Positions 57,969 to 64,000 of a stretch of 64,000 bases of DNA are shown piece by piece. The notes beneath the pieces are model-generated. The model saw only the letters and a program-made list of their open reading frames with translations. It ran no database searches and was not told where the DNA came from. Numbering within the stretch: the stretch's first letter is position 1; every line of letters starts with the position of its first letter. Source of the DNA: Oscillospiraceae bacterium (lineage in GTDB: Bacteria > Bacillota > Clostridia > Oscillospirales > Oscillospiraceae); NCBI GenBank assembly GCA_015067525.1, contig SVMH01000005.1:1-64000 (forward strand), written 5' to 3'. The position numbers and the translations under genes were made by a program.

Positions 57969-59219
57969 ATGAAGAACGAAAAGAAAAAGCTGTCACTGAC
58001 AGTCCAGATCGCCATCGGTCTGGTGCTGGGCGTCATCGTTGGCCTGCTGCTGCAGAACAACGCCGAGTTCGCCAAGGAATACATCAAGCCCTTTGGTACC
58101 ATTTACCTGAACCTCATCAAGACCATCGTGGTCCCCGTGGTGCTGCTGAGCATCATCCAGGGCATCATCTCTCTGGAGGACGTGAAGAAGGTGGGCAGCA
58201 TCGGCATCCGCACCGTGGTTTACTATATGTGCACCACCGCGCTGGCCGTCACCATCGGCCTGCTGTTTGCCAACCTGCTGAACGTGGGCGCCGGCTATGT
58301 GCTGCCCAGCGGCGATCTGAGCTATAACGCAACCGAGGCCCCCGGCTTCATGACCACCCTGGTCAATATCTTCCCCTCCAACATCATTCAGCCTCTGGCC
58401 AGCGCTACCATGCTGCAGGTCATCGTCATCGCCATCCTCTTCGGCTTTGGCATCATTCTGGCCGGTGAGAAGGGCGAGGTCGCTGCCCGCGTGGTGGACA
58501 GCTTCGCCGAGGTGTCCTTCAAGATCATGGGCATGATCATCAGCCTCAGCGCCATCGGCGTCTTTGCCCTGATCTGCCCCGTGGTGGCGGAGAACGGCCC
58601 CGCCGTACTGCTGCCCCTGCTGAAGGTCATTCTGGTGGCCTACGCCGCTTATATCATCCATATGGTGGTGGTCTACTCCTCCACCGTCAAGGTTTTCGCC
58701 GGCATGAGTCCCCTGAAGTTCTTCTCCGGCATGAGCCAGCCCATGATCTTCGCCTTCTCCAGCGCCAGCAGCGTGGGCGTGCTGCCCTTCAATCTGGAGG
58801 CTACCGAGAAGAAGCTGGGCGTGCGCAAGGAGATCGGCAGCTTTGTCCTGCCCCTGGGCGCCACCATCAACATGGACGGTACCGCCATCTATCAGGGCGT
58901 GTGCGCCATCTTTATCGCCCAGATCTTCGGCATTGACCTGACCATCTCCCAGCAGATCACCATCATCCTTACCGCCACCCTGGCCTCCATCGGCACCGCC
59001 GGTGTGCCCGGCAGCGGCATGATCATGCTGGCCATGGTGCTGCAGAGCGTGGGTCTGCCCGTGGAAGGTATCGCCCTGGTGGCCGGTATTGACCGTATTC
59101 TGGATATGGGCCGTACCGTGGTCAACATCACCGGCGACGCCGCCTGCTCCGTCTGCGTGGACGCCATGGATAAGCGCCGCGAGGCCAAGCTGAAGGCCAA
59201 GCAGGAAGCTGCGGAATAA
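57969..59219 (+). CDS. Dicarboxylate/amino acid:cation symporter (DAACS family)
   Basis: 416-aa GltP/SdcS-type carrier with about eight helices and two re-entrant loops. The diagnostic pieces are MSQPMIFAFSSASSVGVLPF (re-entrant serine-rich HP1), LPLGATINMDGTAIYQ (TM7, NMDGT) and ASIGTAGVPGSGMIML (HP2). Substrates would be glutamate, aspartate or C4-dicarboxylates with H+ or Na+. Start 57969 after AGAAGGAGG; the frame is open to 57894 without a site. Confidence 0.93.
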   Translation: MKNEKKKLSLTVQIAIGLVLGVIVGLLLQNNAEFAKEYIKPFGTIYLNLIKTIVVPVVLLSIIQGIISLEDVKKVGSIGIRTVVYYMCTTALAVTIGLLFANLLNVGAGYVLPSGDLSYNATEAPGFMTTLVNIFPSNIIQPLASATMLQVIVIAILFGFGIILAGEKGEVAARVVDSFAEVSFKIMGMIISLSAIGVFALICPVVAENGPAVLLPLLKVILVAYAAYIIHMVVVYSSTVKVFAGMSPLKFFSGMSQPMIFAFSSASSVGVLPFNLEATEKKLGVRKEIGSFVLPLGATINMDGTAIYQGVCAIFIAQIFGIDLTISQQITIILTATLASIGTAGVPGSGMIMLAMVLQSVGLPVEGIALVAGIDRILDMGRTVVNITGDAACSVCVDAMDKRREAKLKAKQEAAE

Positions 59220-59232
59220 TCGATCAACAAAT

Positions 59233-59268
59233 AAAAAAGAACTCCGACACAGTCGGAGTTCTTTTTTA
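59233..59268. terminator. Bidirectional terminator
   Basis: AAAAAGAACTCCGAC, ACA, GTCGGAGTTCTTTTTT. Confidence 0.9.
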
Positions 59269-59269
59269 T

Positions 59270-59503
59270 TTACAAAATGGGGCGCTGGTGCTCGCTGCAA
59301 TCGATGATGATCTTTTGACACGCGGCGCAGCGGTGGGCAAACACGGTGCGGCTGTTGTCGGCAGCACCGTTGGACAGAGGCACGCTGCCCCGGCCGAAGC
59401 AGGACAGAGCAGCCACCGGCTGGCGGCGGGGTGTCCAGTGGAGGCCGTCACGGCACTGGATGTAACCCAGCACCATTTCCTTTTGACAGTAGGGGCAAAG
59501 CAT
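59270..59503 (-). CDS. Small zinc-ribbon protein (PF20097/DUF6487-like)
   Basis: 77 aa with MLCPYCQKEMVLGYI and CAACQKIIIDC, two Cys pairs that should bind zinc. The MVLGYI pattern resembles the DUF6487 family of unknown function. It begins 15 bp after the MerR-RDD gene stop with AAGGAAGGAG site, so it is the second gene of that operon. Confidence 0.8.
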   Translation of the reverse strand: MLCPYCQKEMVLGYIQCRDGLHWTPRRQPVAALSCFGRGSVPLSNGAADNSRTVFAHRCAACQKIIIDCSEHQRPIL

Positions 59504-59518
59504 AGGTGCGCTCCTTCC

Positions 59519-60958
59519 TTATGATACTTTTTCCATGGTGAAGACCATGCTGCACGAGGGCGTCTGACCTTCGATGGGTACCAGCAGGCCGTCACGCTCG
59601 CTGATATGGTAGCCGGTGGCAGAGAATTCCCACGTGATGCGCACACCGTGGACGGTCTCATCCAGCGCGGTGAGAGGGTGCTCCTGCAGCTTTCGGATGA
59701 CAGCCACCACCTCGTCGTTGTTCAGCGGCGTGGGATCGTAGGCCTGCGCAAAGGCCAGAATGGCCAGAATGCGCCGGTTGTGGTGGAGGGAGATCCAGTT
59801 GCCGGTGTCACCTTTCACCTCGGTGGAAGCCGTGAGACTCATCAGAACGCCGTCTTTTTCGCTGTAGATAAAGTGGGGCGTGTCAACGCCGCCCGTGCTG
59901 ATCACATAGGAGCCGTCGGGACGCGGCTTTTGTGCCCAGCGGCCTTTTTCGTTCAGCCAGAGGTCAAAATCATAATAGTCAGAAAAATGGTTGTAGTTTT
60001 CCGCGAATTCCGCCACGGTTATGTCACCTCGATGGGGCGGATTGGCCTGCGCGGCGGTAAGGGGGATCAAAAGAAGGCCCTGCGCGATCACGGCACCAAG
60101 GCAGGCGGCGATGCGCCATGGCTTTTCGTCCTTCAGCGTCAGCTCGCTGTCCCACTCCCACGCCAGCGTCTTGCCCTCGGTGCAGTCGTAGTAGCGCTGA
60201 TAGCCGCGGAACAGGGAAAAGATGGGGATGAAGAAGGCGGCGCCGTGCCACAGTGCCTGCGCGGTGCGGTAAAGGCCCTCGCCGTAGCTCAGCTTGCTGC
60301 CGGTGTTGCTGCGCACGCTGAGGCCCAGCAGCCACTTGCCCGGTGTGGTACCCCATACGCGCAGCAGCAGCGGCTCCACAAGGAGCATGGCACCCACGCT
60401 GATCAGGGAGCTCAGACCGTTCCACGCGCCGGCTGTTTGCGTGGAGGGAGCTTGGCCGATCAGCACCGTGCCCAGCATGATCCACAGGGAAGAATAGAGG
60501 AACAGATCAAAATACCGGGCGAAAAGACGCCGCCACGGAGCGGTGACTTTGTGACAGGCGTCGGTTGGGGGTACGGCGGCAGCAGCCGGCTCGTCTTCGG
60601 CCAGTGTGTCCAGCCAGCGCCGTCCGTCCAGCGTTTCGTACTGTGCGCCGTCCTGCCGGATCCGGCGGCACAGCTGCGCGCGCTGCTGCGACTGGGCGGC
60701 CTGCTGCTCCAACGCGTGGGCGTGCTGCGCCAGAAGGCTGTCCAGCGATGCTTCGCCCTTCTGCGCGGCGCGGATCTCGTCAAGGGACAGACCCAGCGTC
60801 CGCAGCAGGTGGATGCGGTGCAGCTGCTGCAGATCGTTGTCGCTGTAGTCGCGGTAGCCGTTGTTCAGGCGCTGGGGCGCCAGCAGGCCCTCCTGCTCGT
60901 AAAAGCGGATGTTGGCGCGCTGCAGGCCGCTGCGTTCTTCCATTTCTTTGATGGTCAT
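59519..60958 (-). CDS. MerR-type regulator fused to an RDD membrane domain and an extracytoplasmic domain
   Basis: 479 aa. Residues 1-70 are a MerR HTH (MTIKEMEERSGLQRANIRFYEQEGLL, RDYSDNDLQQLHRIHLLRTLGLS), then a Gln/Ala-rich coiled coil (about 75-125), an RDD-type membrane domain with about four helices (RLFARYFDLFLYSSLWIMLG; GTTPGKWLLGLSVR), another helix, and a soluble C-terminal domain of about 160 aa (HRGDITVAEFAENYNHFSD...) on the outer face. A membrane-anchored transcription regulator is likely; ligand sensing may be outside. Start 60958 after AAAGGAGG; promoter with MerR features upstream. Co-transcribed with the zinc-ribbon gene. Confidence 0.85.
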   Translation of the reverse strand: MTIKEMEERSGLQRANIRFYEQEGLLAPQRLNNGYRDYSDNDLQQLHRIHLLRTLGLSLDEIRAAQKGEASLDSLLAQHAHALEQQAAQSQQRAQLCRRIRQDGAQYETLDGRRWLDTLAEDEPAAAAVPPTDACHKVTAPWRRLFARYFDLFLYSSLWIMLGTVLIGQAPSTQTAGAWNGLSSLISVGAMLLVEPLLLRVWGTTPGKWLLGLSVRSNTGSKLSYGEGLYRTAQALWHGAAFFIPIFSLFRGYQRYYDCTEGKTLAWEWDSELTLKDEKPWRIAACLGAVIAQGLLLIPLTAAQANPPHRGDITVAEFAENYNHFSDYYDFDLWLNEKGRWAQKPRPDGSYVISTGGVDTPHFIYSEKDGVLMSLTASTEVKGDTGNWISLHHNRRILAILAFAQAYDPTPLNNDEVVAVIRKLQEHPLTALDETVHGVRITWEFSATGYHISERDGLLVPIEGQTPSCSMVFTMEKVS

Positions 60959-60985
60959 GGGTAAGCCTCCTTTCTCTTTGCAGAC

Positions 60986-61019
60986 AGGATACGCTATCAA
61001 GTCACTTGACAGTCAAGTG
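60986..61019 (-). promoter_or_regulatory. MerR-type promoter with 19-bp spacer and palindromic operator
   Basis: On the minus strand TTGACT, 19-bp spacer, TATCCT (60986-61016). CACTTGACAGTCAAGTG (61003-61019) is a perfect 8-1-8 palindrome over the -35 and CAAGTCACTTG (60998-61008) a perfect 5-1-5 dyad in the spacer. The long spacer is the hallmark of MerR-activated promoters, so autoregulation is likely. Confidence 0.75.
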
Positions 61020-61074
61020 CTTTTTTCAAATTTCCTGCTTTTATTTTACATGCGCTATGGCATCGGCGCAAGCA

Positions 61075-61109
61075 AAAGAAGCGGCGCTCTGCCAAAAGCA
61101 GGGCGCCGC
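61075..61109 (-). terminator. Intrinsic terminator of the 136-aa gene
   Basis: On the minus strand GCGGCGC-C-CTGC, TTTTG, GCAG-A-GCGCCGC then TTCTTTTGCTTG. Confidence 0.75.
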
Positions 61110-61115
61110 GCGGTA

Positions 61116-61526
61116 TTATTCCATATCCACACTGATGTTGTCCGTGCCGTTTTGCTCGAACTCCATTAAGTACACGCCCATGCGCTCCATCACCTCGTCG
61201 TAGTTCTCCGGCGTGATGGGGGGATCGTCCATGTCCCGCAGGGCCATCTCCTGCGCCAGGATCTCAAAGAAGGTCACGTCCTCGTAGGCCATGATGGCCT
61301 CGTGGATGCCGCCCTCGGCAAAGGCGCGGGAGGGGATCAGCTCACCTTCATAAAGCTCCGTGAGAGAAGCCATGCCGTGACCAAGGCAATGGGAGAAGAT
61401 GAGGCTCTCCACCTCGTCATACTGGCGGATGCGGTCGTCGCCGCGGGTGGAATTGAGTACCCAGTTGCCGATATATACCAGATCCAGCAGACGCCGGAAC
61501 TGCTTTTCACTCAGCTTGATTTCCAT
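61116..61526 (-). CDS. Hypothetical protein
   Basis: 136 aa, soluble, acidic, mostly helical. MEIKLSEKQFRRLLDLVYIGNWVLNSTRGDDRI at the start and a tail with VMERMGVYLMEFEQNG. A YqeB/DUF-type protein seems possible but I do not recognise it. GGAGGTGAC lies 7 bp before ATG 61526. Divergent from murI. Confidence 0.65.
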   Translation of the reverse strand: MEIKLSEKQFRRLLDLVYIGNWVLNSTRGDDRIRQYDEVESLIFSHCLGHGMASLTELYEGELIPSRAFAEGGIHEAIMAYEDVTFFEILAQEMALRDMDDPPITPENYDEVMERMGVYLMEFEQNGTDNISVDME

Positions 61527-61620
61527 CATGTCACCTCCAAAATGTGACGTTATCAGCATTATACCAGACCAATGCGGGAATTACTACTGAAAAAACAGGG
61601 GAAAGGGTCCAAATTTTAGC

Positions 61621-61649
61621 TTGTTTCTCGGGTGTATCAATAGTATAAT
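61621..61649 (+). promoter_or_regulatory. Promoter of murI
   Basis: TTGTTT (61621-61626), 17-bp spacer, TATAAT (61644-61649). Confidence 0.75.
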
Positions 61650-61688
61650 AAATTAGTTATGATATGCGATGAAAAAAGGAGGCCCTTT

Positions 61689-62501
61689 ATGGATCGCAGA
61701 CCGTTGGGAGTGTTCGACTCCGGCCTCGGCGGACTGACCGCCGTGCGGGAGCTGCGCAGCATCCTCCCCTCTGAAAACATTATATACTTCGGAGACACGT
61801 CCCGTGTCCCCTACGGCGGACGCAGCAGTGAGATTTTGCATCACTATGCCCGACAGGACGTCCATTTCCTGCGCTCGTTTGACATCAAGGCCATCCTTGT
61901 GGCCTGCGGCACCGTGTCCACCACGGCGCTGCCGGCGCTGCAGCGGGAGAACGACCTGCCCATCGTGGGCGTGGTGGAGCCTGCCTGCCGCCGCGCCGCG
62001 CGAAAGACGCGCAGCAAACGGGTGGGCCTCATCGCCACGGCGGCCTCGGTGAATTCCGGCGCCTACGAGCGGACACTCCGCGCCATCGATCCGGAGATCG
62101 AAGTGGTGAGCCGCGCCTGCCCCCTCTTTGTGCCTCTGGTGGAAAACGGCCGCTTCCATCGCGGTGACATCGTCATCGAAACGGTGGCACGGGAGTATCT
62201 GGAGCCCATGAAGGCACAGGGGCTGGACACGCTGATCCTGGGCTGCACCCACTATCCGCTGCTGACCGATATCATCGCCGATATCATGGGCCCCGACGTG
62301 GAGCTCATCAACGTGGGACAGGAGGCGGCCTGGGAGATGAAGCGCACGCTGGAGCGGCTGGGCATGCTGTCCGATGCCCCGCAGGGCGACACCACCCTCT
62401 ACGCCAGCGACCGGCCCGGTGACTTCGGCTTTCTGGCGGGCCAGTTCCTGCAGCAGGAGCTGCAGGGCACGGTGCGCAGCGTCAACATTGAGCAGTATTG
62501 A
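61689..62501 (+). CDS. murI: Glutamate racemase
   Basis: Makes D-glutamate for peptidoglycan. 270 aa. Substrate site LGVFDSGLGGLTAVREL, first catalytic Cys in LVACGTVSTTAL, second in LILGCTHYPLL. Start 61689 after AAAAGGAGG. DUF1934 and argS follow at 8 and 14 bp, an operon often seen in Firmicutes. Confidence 0.97.
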   Translation: MDRRPLGVFDSGLGGLTAVRELRSILPSENIIYFGDTSRVPYGGRSSEILHHYARQDVHFLRSFDIKAILVACGTVSTTALPALQRENDLPIVGVVEPACRRAARKTRSKRVGLIATAASVNSGAYERTLRAIDPEIEVVSRACPLFVPLVENGRFHRGDIVIETVAREYLEPMKAQGLDTLILGCTHYPLLTDIIADIMGPDVELINVGQEAAWEMKRTLERLGMLSDAPQGDTTLYASDRPGDFGFLAGQFLQQELQGTVRSVNIEQY

Positions 62502-62509
62502 GGTGGCCT

Positions 62510-62923
62510 ATGGAAGGACACGTCAATGTGACCGTCTTGTCCCGCAGCCGCTATGAAGGCGGCGAGGACGTGCTGGCCTTTGCCGGAAACGGTCTTTTGA
62601 AGCGCACGGAAAGGGGCTGGCATCTGCGCTATACCGCCTCGTCGCAGGACGGAAGCCACATGGCCTCCGATGTCCGGCTGGAGGACGGCAGAGCCACTGT
62701 GCGCAACATCACCGGTGACTATACCCTGCTCCTTGATCCCAGGGAGACCACGCAGGCCCGCATTCCCACCCAGCTGGGCGCGCTGACCATGGCGGTCACC
62801 ACCCGCGGCCTTGACTGGCAGCTGGAGGAGGCACCGGGCCGCATCATGATGGACTATACACTGACGGCTCTGGGCCAGACCCTCAGCGATCTGCACCTGA
62901 CCGTCTATCTGACATACAAATGA
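62510..62923 (+). CDS. DUF1934 (YwiB-like) beta-barrel protein
   Basis: 137 aa, calycin-like beta barrel: MEGHVNVTVLSRSRYEGGED, LLKRTERGWHLRYTASS, RIMMDYTLTALGQTLSDLHL. DUF1934 proteins sit upstream of argS in many Firmicutes; their ligand is unknown. GAGGTGG precedes the ATG. Confidence 0.9.
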   Translation: MEGHVNVTVLSRSRYEGGEDVLAFAGNGLLKRTERGWHLRYTASSQDGSHMASDVRLEDGRATVRNITGDYTLLLDPRETTQARIPTQLGALTMAVTTRGLDWQLEEAPGRIMMDYTLTALGQTLSDLHLTVYLTYK

Positions 62924-62937
62924 GGAGAGATACGACC

Positions 62938-64000
62938 ATGAATATGATCCAGAACGCCAGAGTACAGGTGCTGAGCCTGACATGGGCTGCCTACGAAAAG
63001 GCGGCTGCCGCCGGTCTGCTGCCCGAGGGCGTCAGCGTCAAGCCTGCTGTGGAGATCCCCAAGGACACCTCCAACGGCGACTACACCACCACCTTCTGTC
63101 TGGCTGCCGCCAAGGCTATGCGCATGAATCCCCGTCAGGTGGCACAGATCCTGATGGACAACATGGATCTGGAGGGTTCCTACTTCACTTCCGTGGAGAT
63201 GGCCGGCCCCGGCTTCCTGAACTTCCGTCTGGGCACCAAGTGGTTTGCCGATACCGTGGCCTGCATTGAAGAGGAAGGCAGCGATTACGGCAGCAACACG
63301 ATGCTGTATGGCATGAAGTACATGGTGGAATTTGTCTCCGCCAACCCCACCGGCCCCATGCACATGGGCAACGCCCGCGGCGGCGTGCTGGGCGACACGC
63401 TGGCCTCTGTGCTGCAGAAGTCCGGCGCCGATGTGTGGCGCGAGTTCTACGTCAACGACGCCGGCAACCAGATCGAGAAGTTCGCCGGCAGTCTGGAGGC
63501 CCGCTACCTGCAGATCATTCTGGGTGAGGACGCGGTGGAGTTCCCCGAGGACGGCTACCACGGCGACGATATCCGTGAGCTGGCGCAGGCCTTCTATGCC
63601 GTTGAGGGCGAGAAGTACCGTGACTGCAGCAGCGCGGAGCGGCGCGAGGTGCTGGCCAAGTTCGGCCTGAGCCGCAACATCCCCAAGATGCAGAGCGATC
63701 TGGCCCGTTACGGCATCGCCTATGACCAGTGGTTCTTTGAGTCCACCCTGCACGAGAGCGGCTATGTGGCCGATTCCGTGGCGGAGCTGACCCGTCTGGG
63801 CTATACCTATGAGAAGGACGGTGCCCTGTGGCTGAAGACCAGCCAGATCATGGCCGAGAACCTGAAGAAGGCCGGCAAGTCCGACGAGGCCATTGAGAAG
63901 CTGGGCCTGAAGGATGACGTGCTGCGCCGCGCCAACGGTTTCTACACCTACTTTGCCGCCGATATTGCCTACCACCGCAACAAGTTCGCTGTCCGCGGTT
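62938..64000 (+). CDS. argS: Arginyl-tRNA synthetase, 5' part (cut by the window end)
   Basis: First 354 codons visible. N-terminal additional domain (MNMIQNARVQVLSLTWAAYEKA), then the class I catalytic domain with the HIGH-like motif in FVSANPTGPMHMGNARGG (HMGN) and the FYVNDAGNQIEKF segment. The KMSK region and anticodon-binding domain lie beyond 64000. GAGGAGAG precedes the ATG. Third gene of the murI operon. Confidence 0.96.
   Translation, partial: MNMIQNARVQVLSLTWAAYEKAAAAGLLPEGVSVKPAVEIPKDTSNGDYTTTFCLAAAKAMRMNPRQVAQILMDNMDLEGSYFTSVEMAGPGFLNFRLGTKWFADTVACIEEEGSDYGSNTMLYGMKYMVEFVSANPTGPMHMGNARGGVLGDTLASVLQKSGADVWREFYVNDAGNQIEKFAGSLEARYLQIILGEDAVEFPEDGYHGDDIRELAQAFYAVEGEKYRDCSSAERREVLAKFGLSRNIPKMQSDLARYGIAYDQWFFESTLHESGYVADSVAELTRLGYTYEKDGALWLKTSQIMAENLKKAGKSDEAIEKLGLKDDVLRRANGFYTYFAADIAYHRNKFAVRG

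Overview
The window is an ordinary, densely packed chromosomal segment of a spore-forming Gram-positive bacterium of the class Clostridia. The Firmicute gene order yqfC-yqfD-phoH-ybeY-era-yqzL-recO-mutS2, the sporulation genes (yqfC, yqfD, a YlbJ/SpoVV-like gene and a SpoIIQ-like M23 protein), GC-rich coding sequence and abundant rubredoxin-type proteins point to an anaerobic gut-type member of the Oscillospiraceae (Oscillibacter/Dysosmobacter/Flavonifractor relatives). The family is an inference and the genus cannot be given. I see no transposase, integrase, phage module, CRISPR array or rRNA operon. Almost every transcription unit ends in a strong intrinsic terminator, often shared by convergent genes.

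Layout. 1-14 kb: glycolysis (tpiA, gpmI; later pgi), a GpsA-type dehydrogenase, an M23 protein, an MFS carrier, a flavoprotein-rubredoxin fusion, a HAD phosphatase, prfB, tRNA-Gly, a D,D-carboxypeptidase, a small P-loop protein, tRNA-Leu, an isochorismatase-fold hydrolase and a pyridoxal-kinase-like gene. 14-22 kb: ftsH, rlmB with a very unusual membrane protein that looks like a catalytically dead P-type ATPase, and an EF-G-like GTPase. 22-26 kb: an iron/peroxide module (PerR-type regulator with its own operator, rubrerythrin, then rubredoxin and ferritin behind a similar box), interrupted by two unknown genes and a HAD phosphatase. 26-33.7 kb: an RsgI-domain lipoprotein, a MATE pump, an M42 peptidase, a FUSC-like membrane protein, a PNPOx-like protein, RibU behind an FMN riboswitch, and two small soluble proteins. 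33.8-40.4 kb: nucleoside salvage (deoC, deoD, a BMP-type binding lipoprotein and a three-gene nucleoside ABC transporter). 40.4-48.7 kb: sporulation genes and the phoH-era-recO-mutS2 operon. 48.8-64 kb: HPr, uvrC with a C-domain-less pyruvate kinase, nudC, recG, folA/thyA, a DAACS symporter, a MerR-RDD membrane fusion, murI, a DUF1934 protein and the first third-to-half of argS.

Functional links. BMP lipoprotein, ATPase and two permeases should import nucleosides that DeoD and DeoC break down into sugar phosphates for the glycolytic enzymes found here. The PerR-like repressor probably controls itself and the rubredoxin-ferritin operon through matching palindromes. The FMN riboswitch controls riboflavin uptake, which matters in a cell with many flavoproteins. 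UvrC, RecG, MutS2 and RecO form the repair content.

The most unusual items are the pseudo-P-type ATPase (17167-19446), the MerR-RDD fusion with a 19-bp-spacer promoter (59519-61019), the pyruvate kinase lacking its C-domain (49142-50125), the EF-G paralogue with an altered GTPase centre (19633-21696), the RsgI-like lipoprotein (25904-27334), and three perfect hairpins between thyA and folA (56765-56929). All functional statements are from reading sequence only; no database search was run.
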